Below, piece after piece: positions 33,762 to 42,810 of a stretch of DNA of 64,000 bases. Under the pieces are notes generated by a model. That model made no database searches, was not told where the DNA came from, and saw only the letters and a program-made list of their open reading frames with translations. Source of the stretch: Roseobacter denitrificans OCh 114 (lineage in GTDB: Bacteria > Pseudomonadota > Alphaproteobacteria > Rhodobacterales > Rhodobacteraceae); NCBI RefSeq assembly GCF_000014045.1, contig NC_008209.1, forward strand, positions 3,309,001 to 3,373,000, given 5' to 3'. Positions within the stretch are counted from its first letter, which is position 1. Each line of letters begins with the position of its first letter. The position numbers and the translations under genes were made by a program.

Positions 33762-34798
33762 GCCGGTTCGGGTTCTTCGCTGAGGATCAGCAGCACCCGC
33801 GACGTCTCGTCCAGTTCAAGCGCCCCTGCCCCCGCCAGAAGCCCGGCGAGGCCAGCAGCCCCCGAAGGCGTCGAGGCGAACCCCTCCTGCGCTGCACGCG
33901 CCGCACCTTGTTGGCCTTCGGCTTCGGTAATCGTCATGAAACAATCGGCATCCCGCGCAAGGCTTTTGAGCGCGATCAGCGAGGGTTCCTTGCAATCCAG
34001 CCGACCCATGGCGGACACATCGCCCTGCGCAACAACCGGGCCACCCGCCGCAATGGAAGCAGCCAGCGCAGGCGCGTGCTCCGGTTCCACCACGACGATG
34101 ACCGGCCCATCGCCCCAAACCTTGCGCGCATGCGCCGCCGCAGCACCCGCCAGACCACCAACACCGGCCTGCAAAAAGATGTGCGTCGGCACATGGGTCA
34201 TCTGCGCAACGGCTTCGGCCATCAGGATCAGATACCCTTCCATCAGGCGATGCGGGCGGGTGCTGTATCCGGGCCATGAACTGTCTGACAGCAGGATATA
34301 CCCCTGATCATCAGCGGCCTTTGCAGCGGCGGCCATACTGTCTTCGTATACCGCCCCCTCGCGCACCACCTGCGCGCCATGGCTGCGCAACCGCTCGGCA
34401 AAGGCCTCAGGCACCGTTTGCGCAATGTAAACGCAAGCATGTGCGCCAAAGGCCGCCGCCCCCGCCGCAACCGACAGGCCGTGATTGCCGGCACTGGCGG
34501 TGACATAGGTTTGCCCGCGCGCCTCGCCGGCCTGCGCATCACACGCGATCACATAGGCGGCCCCAAGTGCCTTGAAGCTTCCCAGCCCCATACGGCCCCG
34601 TTCATCCTTGATGTGAACGGATGACACTCCAGTCGCCTCGGCCAGAGCCGCCGCCGACTGCAACGGTGTTTCAGCGGCTTTGGGACAATGCGCCACCAGA
34701 TCCAGCGGGGCGGCTGCATCCGCAGCGGTCCATGGCATATCAGTCAGGGCGGGGTGCGTCAGGCCTGAGCCTCGGTATGGGTTTTGAACGATTTTCAT
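33758..34798 (-). CDS. PLP-dependent lyase, diaminopropionate ammonia-lyase-like
   Basis: 346 residues from the ATG at 34798 (MKIVQNPYRGSGL); an upstream ATG at 34843 is in frame but would add an atypical leader. The PLP-Lys motif is VHIKDERGRMGLGSFKALGA, followed by YVTASAGNHGLSVAAGAAAF and a phosphate-binding Gly loop ILQAGVGGLAGAAAAHA; the end has STPSGAAGLAGLLAG. These motifs match fold-type II diaminopropionate ammonia-lyases better than threonine dehydratases such as EutB. It is the first gene of the minus-strand operon, 126 bases from the divergent doeA, so a shared promoter region lies at 34799-34924. Confidence 0.8.
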   Translation of the reverse strand: MKIVQNPYRGSGLTHPALTDMPWTAADAAAPLDLVAHCPKAAETPLQSAAALAEATGVSSVHIKDERGRMGLGSFKALGAAYVIACDAQAGEARGQTYVTASAGNHGLSVAAGAAAFGAHACVYIAQTVPEAFAERLRSHGAQVVREGAVYEDSMAAAAKAADDQGYILLSDSSWPGYSTRPHRLMEGYLILMAEAVAQMTHVPTHIFLQAGVGGLAGAAAAHARKVWGDGPVIVVVEPEHAPALAASIAAGGPVVAQGDVSAMGRLDCKEPSLIALKSLARDADCFMTITEAEGQQGAARAAQEGFASTPSGAAGLAGLLAGAGALELDETSRVLLILSEEPEPA

Positions 34799-34924
34799 GC
34801 GCCCCATTGCTACGATAAACCCGCCGCGCGTCAATGCCCCCAAAAATTAAATCCGGTGGTGCAAAATCGCTGGCGGGAGCGGCAAGTCATGCTAACCTGC
34901 CGCATCTGAACGATTGGAACGCTG

Positions 34925-36100
34925 ATGCCGGATCTGCCCTTCGCCCGCGCGGAATATGACATCCGCCTTGCCAAAACCCGCAGTGAGATGGCCCGCCGGG
35001 GCCTTGAGGCGCTCTTTGTCACGGACCCCTCCAATATGGCTTGGCTGACGGGCTACGACGGATGGTCGTTCTACGTGCATCAGGGGGTTCTCCTGACCCT
35101 CGAAGGCGAGCCGATCTGGTGGGGACGCGCGATGGACGCGGTTGGCGCTGGTCTCACTACCTATTTGGCTGCGGACAATATCCGAGGCTATGATGACACC
35201 TATGTCCAGAACCCGGACAAACACCCCATGCAGGACCTCGCGCGCCTGATCCGCGAAGAGGGCGCCGAGGGCTTTCGCATCGGGCTGGAGCTGGACAATT
35301 ACTATTTTACAGCCGCCGCTTATCTGACACTGCAACAGGCCCTGAGCGGCGCAACATTTCAGGACGCCACGGGTTTGGTGAACTGGCAACGCGCCGTTAA
35401 ATCAGACACCGAAATCGCATACATGCGCCGCGCCGCTGCCATCGTCGAGCATATGCATGACGTGATCCGGGAGCGGGCGGAACCGGGCATACGCAAGAAT
35501 GACCTGATTGCGGATATCTATCACGCGTCGATCTCCGGGGCCGAGGGGCATTGGGGCGATTATCCCGCGATTGTGCCGATGGCCCCGTCCGGCATGGATG
35601 CCACCGCCCCGCATCTGACGTGGGACGACCGCCCCCTGCGCACCGGGGAGGCCACGTTTTTCGAAATCGCCGGGGCGCACAAACGGTATCAATGCCCGCA
35701 ATCCCGCACGTTATTTCTGGGCAATCCGCCGCAAAAATATCTGGACGCGGAACAGGCCGTGCTCGAAGCGATCTGCGCGGGGCTGGAGCAGGCAAAACCC
35801 GGTAACCGGTGCGAGGACATCGCACGGGCCTTCAACACAACGCTCAACAAATACGGGTTTCAAAAAGACAGCCGCTGCGGCTATGCGATCGGCTTGTCCT
35901 ATCCCCCCGACTGGGGCGAGCGCACCATGTCCTTTCGCACAGGCGACAAGAGCGTGCTGGAACCGGGTATGAGTTTTCATTTCATGCCCGCGCTCTGGCT
36001 GGATGATGGCGGTCTTGAGATCACCGAGCCGATTGTCATCACGCAAACCGGCGCCACCTGCCTGTGCAGCACGCCACGCGCCTTGGTCATCAAAGGGTAG
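34925..36100 (+). CDS. doeA: Ectoine hydrolase
   Basis: 391 residues of the M24 family. N-terminus FARAEYDIRLAKTRSEMARR and DPSNMAWLTGYDGWSFYVHQ are characteristic of DoeA/EutD. In the catalytic half the ligands are partly replaced (GEATFFEIAGAHKRYQCPQS; AIGLSYPPDWGE), as in ectoine hydrolase, which opens the ectoine ring. Products are N-acetyl-diaminobutyrates in the cytoplasm. The gene is followed after 4 bases by doeB, the deacetylase of the next step. No ectoine transporter gene is next to the pair. Confidence 0.9.
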   Translation: MPDLPFARAEYDIRLAKTRSEMARRGLEALFVTDPSNMAWLTGYDGWSFYVHQGVLLTLEGEPIWWGRAMDAVGAGLTTYLAADNIRGYDDTYVQNPDKHPMQDLARLIREEGAEGFRIGLELDNYYFTAAAYLTLQQALSGATFQDATGLVNWQRAVKSDTEIAYMRRAAAIVEHMHDVIRERAEPGIRKNDLIADIYHASISGAEGHWGDYPAIVPMAPSGMDATAPHLTWDDRPLRTGEATFFEIAGAHKRYQCPQSRTLFLGNPPQKYLDAEQAVLEAICAGLEQAKPGNRCEDIARAFNTTLNKYGFQKDSRCGYAIGLSYPPDWGERTMSFRTGDKSVLEPGMSFHFMPALWLDDGGLEITEPIVITQTGATCLCSTPRALVIKG

Positions 36101-36104
36101 ACGG

Positions 36105-37100
36105 ATGGGCGACACAGCGGTCCATTCATCGGTCGATTTCAATGCAGAGGGGGTGCAGCACGGGCACCTGCGCCTGCCCCATAGCCGGGATGACAGCGCG
36201 TGGGGGTCGATCCTGACCCCGATCTGCGTGATCAAGAATGGCGCAGGGCCCACGGCATTGCTCAGCGGTGGCAATCATGGCGATGAATACGAAGGGCCAA
36301 TTGCCCTGCATCATCTGGCGCGCGATCTGGCACCGCATCAGATCAACGGGCGGGTGATTATCCTGCCTTCCATGAGCCATCCGGCCTTTCTGGCAGGCAC
36401 ACGCACCTCGCCCGTGGACGGGGTAAACATGAACCGGGCTTTCCCCGGCCGGGTCGATGGCAGCCCGACACAAAAGATGGCCGATTACGTCCAGCGTATC
36501 CTGCTGCCCATGGCAGATGTCGTGCTGGATTTCCATTCGGGCGGCAAGACGCTGAATTTCCTGCCCTTTGCAGCCTCGCACATCCTTGAGAACAAGGAAC
36601 AGGAGGCCCGCTGTCGGGCGGCCCGTGATGCATTCAACGCGCCCTATAGCCTTGAGATGCGCGAAATAGATGCGCGCGGCATGTATGATCATGCGGCGGA
36701 AAGTCAGGGCAAGACCTTTGTCACCACGGAACTGGCCGGGGGCGGAACCGCGACCCCCGAAACGGTCAGGATTGCCCGGGACGGCTTGCGCAATCTGCTG
36801 ATCCATGCTGGGATTATGGAGGGGACGCCGAGTCGCGCGCCCAGCATCCAACTGACACAACCCGATGATGCCTGCTTTCACTTTGCCCAAACCGGTGGCT
36901 TGGTCGATTTCAAAACAGGGCTCGGGCAGCAGGTCGCTTGTGGCGATCTGATTGCGGAAATCTGGGAGCCGGGCGCGACAGGACGCGTACCGTTGCAGGT
37001 GCTTGCGCAGCGCTCCGGCCTGATGATCGCGCGCCATCACCCCGGCCTGATCCAGCCAGGCGATTGTCTGGCTGTGCTGGCGGTACAAGTCGATGCCTGA
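36105..37100 (+). CDS. doeB: N-alpha-acetyl-L-2,4-diaminobutyrate deacetylase
   Basis: 331 residues of the succinylglutamate desuccinylase/aspartoacylase family. Zinc ligands: LLSGGNHGDEYEGPIALHHL (HxxE) and VVLDFHSGGKTLNFLPFA (His). The substrate Asn-Arg pair is VNMNRAFPGRVDG and the catalytic Glu is in TTELAGGGTATPETV. The start at ATG 36105 follows AAAGGG; longer in-frame starts overlap doeA without support. It removes acetate from the DoeA product, yielding diaminobutyrate. The C-terminal beta-domain is complete (IWEPGATGRVPLQVL). Confidence 0.92.
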   Translation: MGDTAVHSSVDFNAEGVQHGHLRLPHSRDDSAWGSILTPICVIKNGAGPTALLSGGNHGDEYEGPIALHHLARDLAPHQINGRVIILPSMSHPAFLAGTRTSPVDGVNMNRAFPGRVDGSPTQKMADYVQRILLPMADVVLDFHSGGKTLNFLPFAASHILENKEQEARCRAARDAFNAPYSLEMREIDARGMYDHAAESQGKTFVTTELAGGGTATPETVRIARDGLRNLLIHAGIMEGTPSRAPSIQLTQPDDACFHFAQTGGLVDFKTGLGQQVACGDLIAEIWEPGATGRVPLQVLAQRSGLMIARHHPGLIQPGDCLAVLAVQVDA

Positions 37101-37103
37101 CCT

Positions 37104-37754
37104 TTAGGAAAAATCGACGCGCGCCCAGTCGTCAAACCGATTTTCTGCACTCAGATCCGGCAGCGGGCTGTTCAGATACCCATGCGCATAAAGCCTGAAA
37201 GGCACCTGCGCCGCACGGGCTGTTTCATAATCAACCGCACTGTCGCCCACATAGAGCGTGCCTGCGCGCTCCCCGCCCAGGGCGTCGATCACAGCCAGAA
37301 GCGGTGCGGGGTCGGGTTTTTTGGGAATATGCGGCTGCGCCCCTGCAATCACGTCAAAGTAGCCATCAAGCCCCATCAGGGCGCAAATCTCATTTGCCGG
37401 GCCATGCGGTTTGTTGGTGCACACCGCCATCGGTATGCCCGCCCCCTTCAGGCGGTCAAGACATTCAAGAACACCCGGAAAGGGCTTTGTCAGGTTCACC
37501 TTGTCCTTTGCATAGGCCTGCAGAAACAGGTCGAGCGCGCGCGCATGCGTGTGTGCGTCCGACCCGCCTGTGGCAACAAGACTGCGGGCAACGAGCTTTT
37601 CAACACCATTGCCGATGAAGCCGATGACCGTTTTCAAATCGAGCGGTGCGCGCCCCATCTGCCCCAGGGCGACGTTCATCGCCGCCCGCAGGTCCGGGGC
37701 GCTGTCGATCAGCGTTCCGTCAAGATCGAATATGATTTGCTTTGTCTCGGCCAT
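37104..37754 (-). CDS. gph: Phosphoglycolate phosphatase
   Basis: 216 residues of the HAD superfamily. Motif I is IIFDLDGTLIDSAPDLRAAM, motif II VCTNKPHGPA, motif III Lys in PKKPDPAPLLAV and motif IV YVGDSAVDYETARAAQ. It removes phosphate from 2-phosphoglycolate. Start taken at ATG 37754 (MAETKQIIFDLDGTL); the in-frame ATG further upstream is less like the family. It is convergent with doeB, with only 3 bases between the stops. Other HAD phosphatase substrates cannot be excluded. Confidence 0.85.
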   Translation of the reverse strand: MAETKQIIFDLDGTLIDSAPDLRAAMNVALGQMGRAPLDLKTVIGFIGNGVEKLVARSLVATGGSDAHTHARALDLFLQAYAKDKVNLTKPFPGVLECLDRLKGAGIPMAVCTNKPHGPANEICALMGLDGYFDVIAGAQPHIPKKPDPAPLLAVIDALGGERAGTLYVGDSAVDYETARAAQVPFRLYAHGYLNSPLPDLSAENRFDDWARVDFS

Positions 37755-37865
37755 CTTTTCCCCGACGATATCCTGCAGCGCACGCGCTACCCTATGGCGC
37801 TCCAAAGCCAGCAGCGCAAACAGGAAAGTAAAAAGGCCGCAAAAGATAAAACCGAGCGGATTGCG

Positions 37866-38225
37866 TTACAGGCCGGAAAACAGACCAACCAGTTTCGCCA
37901 GTTTCTTGACAAGGCGCGTGAGGTCATCAAGGCGCTCTGTCGCATCCTTGATGCGATCCGTTTCTTTCTTGATCTCGCGCGATGCCGCTTCAATTTCTTT
38001 CAACAGGGTCGAATTGGCAATTTCCAGATCGACCTGACGCAGACCACTCAGGGCATGGACCTTCATACTGTCGAGCAGCGCGTCGATATTGTCGGAATAG
38101 AGTTTCTCCGCGTCTGACCCCGGTGCCGCGTTGTTTCGGGATTCGATGTTGTAGCCAAGGTTGACCGCGATGGCGTTACGGGTTTGTTGCCAGGACCCCC
38201 AGTTGCTTAAACGCGCTTTGGACAT
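37866..38225 (-). CDS. Hypothetical coiled-coil protein
   Basis: 119 residues starting MSKARLSNWGSWQQTRNAIA. The last half is a charged amphipathic helix (EIEAASREIKKETDRIKDAT; ERLDDLTRLVKKLAKLVGLF). There is no signal peptide or membrane helix. It follows the lipoprotein gene by 17 bases on the same strand and the two are probably cotranscribed. Function not recognised. Confidence 0.75.
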   Translation of the reverse strand: MSKARLSNWGSWQQTRNAIAVNLGYNIESRNNAAPGSDAEKLYSDNIDALLDSMKVHALSGLRQVDLEIANSTLLKEIEAASREIKKETDRIKDATERLDDLTRLVKKLAKLVGLFSGL

Positions 38226-38242
38226 TCAATATTCCTTTGTGA

Positions 38243-39169
38243 TCAAAATGGGTCGGCGGACTCCGAAAGGAGTTTGACAAGCTTGGACAGTTCCACAATT
38301 GAACCTTGCAAGTCTTCTTTGCTGGCGCGGTCACGCGATGCTTTGGCCAGTTTGGCGTGTGTCTGGCCGATATTGGCATAGGCATCTCTGGCTGCGGCAC
38401 TGCGTTTCAGCGCCGCCACCTCATCAAAAAGCCGGTCCTGCAAGCGCTGCACATCGCGCGTCGATGCGTTGTTGGCATAGGCCGACGCAAGCGCGCGTTC
38501 CGCACGTTCCACACGCTGCAGGGATGTGGTGACTTCGCTCAGCGTCAGCGCTTCGGAGGCGGCACTGAGCAACGCCGTGGCCTGCTGGATTTGCGGATCG
38601 ACCGCCACGATGATTTCGCGCAGCTTGGAGGTGCGCGCGCCTGCAAATGTGGCCGTGCCGATGCCCCCGAAGGCCGCGCCAACCGCTTCAAACTGATCTT
38701 TCGTCCCTGCCCCGCCCAGCGCCGCGCTCAGGCCTTCGACAGATACGGCAAGATTGGTGAGCGAGGTATTGAACGCGGCCCCATCCTCTGATGCATCGGC
38801 GGCCAGGGCCGCAAGGTTCGCACCATATTCCCCCATGGCCTTGTTCAGCGCTGCGATGGAGGCAAAGCTCTCCGGGTTGTCTATTGGCGCACCATCCCGG
38901 CGCACCACTTTGCAATCGTCAATCGAAGACCCCGGCACAGCCAGCAAGGCACATTCCGGCGCATAGGCCAGTAATACGCCGTTTTGCGCAAGGTCCCCCC
39001 TGATGTCTGAAATCTGACTGTCCGACAACGTACTGAGCCGTTTGGTTTGAGCCTGCGCGGCGGCTTGTGTTGCGTCCCCAAAAGACGCCACAGACCCGCG
39101 ATAGACAGGCGACGAACACCCCGCGACAGCTGCCAATGCCGCTATGGCCAAGATCACTCGAAATGTCAT
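38243..39169 (-). CDS. Hypothetical lipoprotein with helical repeats
   Basis: 308 residues. The N-terminus has a lipoprotein signal (MTFRVILAIAALAAVAGCSS, lipobox AAVAGC). The mature part is Ala-rich and mostly helical (AAAQAQTKRLSTLSDSQISD; VERAERALASAYANNAS; LAKASRDRASKEDLQGSIVE), with one disulphide candidate (PECALL...DDCKVV). It precedes a small coiled-coil gene. I do not recognise the family. An envelope-anchored protein acting with its cytoplasmic-looking neighbour is a weak inference. Confidence 0.75.
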   Translation of the reverse strand: MTFRVILAIAALAAVAGCSSPVYRGSVASFGDATQAAAQAQTKRLSTLSDSQISDIRGDLAQNGVLLAYAPECALLAVPGSSIDDCKVVRRDGAPIDNPESFASIAALNKAMGEYGANLAALAADASEDGAAFNTSLTNLAVSVEGLSAALGGAGTKDQFEAVGAAFGGIGTATFAGARTSKLREIIVAVDPQIQQATALLSAASEALTLSEVTTSLQRVERAERALASAYANNASTRDVQRLQDRLFDEVAALKRSAAARDAYANIGQTHAKLAKASRDRASKEDLQGSIVELSKLVKLLSESADPF

Positions 39170-39394
39170 GATGTGTCCAATTCCTCTAACTTTATCAAAA
39201 AACCAAATGCCATCACGACCAGCGAAAACCGCGTCATATCAGCGTGGTGGCCCCCTGGCGCCTGCCGTCCACAGGCGCCGGGGCTGGCGCTGAAAAGGTC
39301 TTTTCGTCCAAATACAGTTCTACAATAGATGGAATGTTAGCAATACAAATCTCATCTGTCGACACGCTATGCTTGAAAATCGGCATTTATCGTT
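39170..39394. other. Intergenic stretch with a strong hairpin
   Basis: Between the lipoprotein gene and the B12-type operon there is no gene. At 39251-39283 the arms CCCCTGGCGCCTG and CAGGCGCCGGGG form a long GC-rich hairpin without a T-run. The remainder presumably holds the promoter of the minus-strand lipoprotein pair. Confidence 0.5.
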
Positions 39395-39420
39395 CTGAAA
39401 GGCCCGCAGCTTCGGGCCCC
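39395..39420 (-). terminator. Probable intrinsic terminator of the B12 transport operon
   Basis: On the minus strand GGCCCG, a 6-base loop and CGGGCC are followed by TTTC. It lies about 85 bases beyond the stop of the permease gene at 39506, the last gene of the operon. The T-run is short, so efficiency is uncertain. Confidence 0.55.
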
Positions 39421-39505
39421 ACCCACCAGCGCTGGCGCGCGCACGGCGGTGCTTGCCGCTTTTGAACATACGCCCGCGTGTGGTGCTCTCTCGTGGCGCG
39501 TTTCC

Positions 39506-40561
39506 TCAACGCTGCCTGCGGCGCAGCAACCAGACAAAGAAGGTGCCACCCGCAAGCCCGGTCACGATCCCGATCGGCATGTCTTCGGGCGCCATGACCG
39601 TGCGCGCGACAATATCCGCCCAAAGCAGGAAAACCGCGCCCAGCAAAGCCGAGGCTGGTAAGACCCGCGCATAATCGCCCCCCACGATCAACCGCACGAT
39701 ATGAGGCACCATCAGCCCGACAAAACCTATGATCCCGGAAAAGGCGACCATCACCCCCGTGATCAACGCGCCGATGAAAAAGATCGACAAGCGAAAGCGT
39801 GCCACATTCAGGCCCAGCGTTGCGGCAGTTTCATCCCCCACCGTCATGGCGTTGAGGTTCTCGGCATGGATGCGCAGATAGACGCCGCAGAAAACCAGAA
39901 TGAGCAGCGGAAAGACGAGCTGATCCCATTGCGCCAACCCCAAGCCCCCAAGCATCCAGAACACGACCGTATGGGTCGCGCGCGGATCACCAAGGAAAAT
40001 CAGCACATTCGCCATCGACATCACGATGAAGGAAACCGCAACCCCGGCCAGCACCAGCCTATCCGCACTGGTGGCGGCGGCAAACTGCGAGACTGCCAGC
40101 ACCAGCAGCGTCGCGCCCAAGGCCCCTGCAAAGGCCAGAAGAGGCACCGTCAGCAGCCCAAGAAACAACCCGGTGTGCAGCAGCGCAAGAATGGCGCCAA
40201 AAGCCCCGCCCGCAGAAATCCCCAGCAGATGCGGATCCGCAAGCGGGTTGCGCGTGACGGCTTGCAGACTTGCGCCCACCATCGCCAGACCGGCACCCAC
40301 GAAACAGGCCAGCAGGGCGCGTGGAAAGCGGATGTCCCAGACAATCGCCTCGCGCCCAGCCGACCAATCGCCCTCGAAGGATGCACCAAAGGCATTGTTC
40401 AGCACCACGCCCCAGACCGTGGCAAAGGGGATTGAAACAGCGCCCACGCTGACCGCCATGCTGAGCGACACCAACAAAACTGCCCAGCCGCAGATCATGG
40501 CGACAGGGTAGACCGCAGACTGCCGGGAGCGTGCTGCGGCGGCCCTGAACATGGCGATCAC
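39506..40561 (-). CDS. btuC: FecCD/BtuC-type ABC transporter permease
   Basis: 351 residues with about ten membrane helices. Typical FecCD motifs: DIRFPRALLACFVGAGLAMV, GASLQAVTRNPLADPHLLGI with GISAGGAFGA, and IGFVGLMVPHIVRLIVGGDY near the C-terminus. It forms the channel for a siderophore- or cobalamin-type substrate. The operon starts with a cobalamin riboswitch, which points to vitamin B12 or a cobalt corrinoid. Its ATG overlaps the stop of the binding-protein gene by 4 bases. The btuC symbol rests on the riboswitch context. Confidence 0.82.
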   Translation of the reverse strand: MIAMFRAAAARSRQSAVYPVAMICGWAVLLVSLSMAVSVGAVSIPFATVWGVVLNNAFGASFEGDWSAGREAIVWDIRFPRALLACFVGAGLAMVGASLQAVTRNPLADPHLLGISAGGAFGAILALLHTGLFLGLLTVPLLAFAGALGATLLVLAVSQFAAATSADRLVLAGVAVSFIVMSMANVLIFLGDPRATHTVVFWMLGGLGLAQWDQLVFPLLILVFCGVYLRIHAENLNAMTVGDETAATLGLNVARFRLSIFFIGALITGVMVAFSGIIGFVGLMVPHIVRLIVGGDYARVLPASALLGAVFLLWADIVARTVMAPEDMPIGIVTGLAGGTFFVWLLRRRQR

Positions 40562-41499
40562 TGCGCCCGGAAGGCGGCGGCAAGTGTCTTGACGGCGGCG
40601 ATGTTGCGCGGCCCCGGCGTGGCCTCCACATACTCAAGCGTCACGAAACGGTCGTTGCGCACCGCGTCCAATTCCGCGAAAGCCGGGTTTGACATCATGA
40701 AGTCGCGCTTCTGTTCGGCGGTGACGTCCCCGTAATTGACGATCACGATGACCTCGGGATTGCGTTCAACGACGGCTTCCCAGCCTACCGTCGCCCAGCT
40801 TTTTTCCAGATCATTCATTATGTTCACGCCGCCCGCGGCCTCGATCAACGCATTCGGCATCGCATAGCGCCCGGCGGTAAAAGGCACGTCTTCGCCGCTG
40901 TCATAGACAAAAACACGCGGCGGGGTGCTGAGCGGCGACAATGACGCGGTGAAGCTGTCCAGTTCCGCGCGGTAGCCTGCGACCAGTGCCTCCGCCTTTT
41001 CGGATACGTTAAAGATCGCGCCGAGGTTCAGCAGATCGGCATACATATCTTCCATGCTGACGGCGGCTTTCTCACCAACGTGAATGCAGCTTTCGGTCAG
41101 CTCGTATACCTTGATGCCAAAGGGCTCCAGCGTCTCGGGGGTCACTTCGCCGCCGACCCGCATGCCATAGTTCCACCCCGCAAAGAAGAAATCAGCGTCC
41201 GCCCCGATCAGCACTTCCTTGCTGGGGTATTTGGCGGATAATTCTGGCAAGGCTTCGACGCCTGCGGTCATTTCCGCATCCAGCGTTTTCCAGCCGGAGA
41301 TACCGGTATAGCCCACCATCCGGTCCGCCAGCCCAAGGACCAGCATCATCTCGGTCAGGTTGACGTCATTGGAAATTGCAGCCTTCGGCGGCGCGTCGAA
41401 GGTGACGGTTCGATTGCAGCTTTGCACCGTTGTCTGCGCCAGCGCGCCGGTGCCCACAAGCGTGATGAAGAGGGAAGAGAGGATATGTGTCGTTTTCAT
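40558..41499 (-). CDS. btuF: Periplasmic substrate-binding protein of a B12/iron-type ABC transporter
   Basis: 313 residues. Signal peptide MKTTHILSSLFITLVGTGALA ends before QTTVQSC. The mature protein is a two-lobed class III binding protein: RTVTFDAPPKAAISNDVNLT, LPELSAKYPSKEVLIGADAD, GGVNIMNDLEKSWATVGWEA and RNPEVIVIVNYGDVTAEQ. It delivers the ligand to the permease. The riboswitch upstream suggests a corrinoid ligand, but the sequence alone does not separate B12 from ferric-siderophore binders. Confidence 0.8.
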   Translation of the reverse strand: MKTTHILSSLFITLVGTGALAQTTVQSCNRTVTFDAPPKAAISNDVNLTEMMLVLGLADRMVGYTGISGWKTLDAEMTAGVEALPELSAKYPSKEVLIGADADFFFAGWNYGMRVGGEVTPETLEPFGIKVYELTESCIHVGEKAAVSMEDMYADLLNLGAIFNVSEKAEALVAGYRAELDSFTASLSPLSTPPRVFVYDSGEDVPFTAGRYAMPNALIEAAGGVNIMNDLEKSWATVGWEAVVERNPEVIVIVNYGDVTAEQKRDFMMSNPAFAELDAVRNDRFVTLEYVEATPGPRNIAAVKTLAAAFRAQ

Positions 41500-41511
41500 T
41501 TTGTGCCGACC

Positions 41512-42294
41512 TTAATGCGGAAGATGGAAGGATAAGTGTTTGGCCTTGCTGGGGCTGAGCTGCTCTGCGCGCGCCTCGACGGCAAAGACGTCCGAAACAC
41601 GATGCGCAGTAAGCACCGCATCAGGCGGCCCCACGCCACGCGTGTGTCCGTTTTCGAGCAGCAGAATGGTATCGCAGGCATCCGCCGCGACATTCAAATC
41701 GTGCAGAGAGACGATGATCGTCACATCCAGCGCGCGAATGAGGGCGAGCACCTCAAGCTGATGGCGGATGTCCAGATGGTTGGTCGGCTCATCCAGCACG
41801 AGCACCTGCGGCTCTTGCGCAAGGGCGCGGGCCACCATGACCCGCTGGCGTTCACCGCCCGACAGGTTGACGAGGTCCCGATCCGCCAGATCGCTCAGGT
41901 TCAGCGTCTCAAGCGCGGCTTCCACGATCTGCGCATCCTTTGCGCCTGCGGTGGCAAACCCAAGGCGGTGCGGCGCGCGACCCAGCGTCACGATTTCGCG
42001 CACTGTCAGTCCAAAGGACGACGGCTGTTCCTGCAAAACCGCCGCCACCTTTCGCGCAGCGGCGCGCGGCGGGATCGACCAGATGTCGTCTCCGCCGATC
42101 CTGATCTGACCACTCAGGGGCGCCTGATACCGGTAAAGCAGACGCAACAGGGTTGATTTACCCGCCCCATTTGGACCGACAACGCCCATCACGCTGCCGG
42201 CTTTGGCGCGAAAACTGGTTGGGTGCAGCAAGAGCGGCTCTTTGCGGCGCGGCGCCCAGCTGATGTTCTGCGCGACAATGTCCGTGGCGTTCAT
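41512..42294 (-). CDS. btuD: FecE/BtuD-type ABC transporter ATPase
   Basis: 260 residues. Walker A is VVGPNGAGKSTLLRLLYRY, Q-loop region AAVLQEQPSSFGLTVRE, signature NLSGGERQRVMVARALAQEP, Walker B VLVLDEPTNHLDIRHQLEV and the switch His in IIVSLHDLNVAAD. It powers import with the permease and binding protein. Its ATG overlaps the stop of the DUF1636 gene (ATGA), so the operon order is DUF1636 - ATPase - binding protein - permease. Confidence 0.88.
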   Translation of the reverse strand: MNATDIVAQNISWAPRRKEPLLLHPTSFRAKAGSVMGVVGPNGAGKSTLLRLLYRYQAPLSGQIRIGGDDIWSIPPRAAARKVAAVLQEQPSSFGLTVREIVTLGRAPHRLGFATAGAKDAQIVEAALETLNLSDLADRDLVNLSGGERQRVMVARALAQEPQVLVLDEPTNHLDIRHQLEVLALIRALDVTIIVSLHDLNVAADACDTILLLENGHTRGVGPPDAVLTAHRVSDVFAVEARAEQLSPSKAKHLSFHLPH

Positions 42295-42695
42295 GAGACA
42301 CGCACATCGCTGACTTCAAGCGCGATGATGGCCGCAGGCACGCGCGCAAGCGTGGTTTTGCGTAATTTGCCGGGACGATCAACCGACGAACACCATCCGT
42401 CCTCCAGCAGTGCGTAATCACGTGCAAAACGAACCAGATCAGCGATATCCGCATCCGCCTCGATGTCGCCAAAAAGATAGGTCGCCTTGCGCGTGCCGTG
42501 ATAGGCAACCGTGCAGGGGCGATCACAGCCCGCCATGCAGGCCACGCCGGAAATCTCGAATTCTCCGCTCACGCTGTCGCCCGCAGCAGCAATGGCCGCG
42601 CGCAGTCTGGCAATCAATTCATAGCCAGGTTTGCAGTCGGTGCCCTTGTGTCGGCAGGATGTGCAGATTGTTATTCTATGTGTCGGTGTTCCCAT
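42291..42695 (-). CDS. DUF1636 family metal-binding protein
   Basis: 134 residues starting MGTPTHRITICTSCRHKGTD, with GGAGG five bases before the ATG at 42695; an ATG at 42734 is in frame but has no such site. Cysteines CTSC, DC and CMAGCDRPC form a thioredoxin-like/ferredoxin-like metal or cluster site. The C-terminus has YLFGDIEADADIADLV. From family knowledge, DUF1636 genes recur in cobalamin-riboswitch operons. It is the first gene behind the riboswitch. A chaperone or redox role in corrinoid uptake is a guess. Confidence 0.8.
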   Translation of the reverse strand: MGTPTHRITICTSCRHKGTDCKPGYELIARLRAAIAAAGDSVSGEFEISGVACMAGCDRPCTVAYHGTRKATYLFGDIEADADIADLVRFARDYALLEDGWCSSVDRPGKLRKTTLARVPAAIIALEVSDVRVS

Positions 42696-42810
42696 GTCGC
42701 CCTCCGCGATTGCGCAGGGTGCCTTGTGGGACATGTATTTTTCGACGGGTTGGCCCGTAAATCCATCATGACCTCCTGTCCGGACACCCCGCCCGGGTTG
42801 AAGTTACATC

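Noticed and set aside
36003..36104. N-terminal extension of doeB
   Set aside because: It would overlap the end of doeA and encodes a sequence unlike the family; ATG 36105 with AAAGGG upstream fits.
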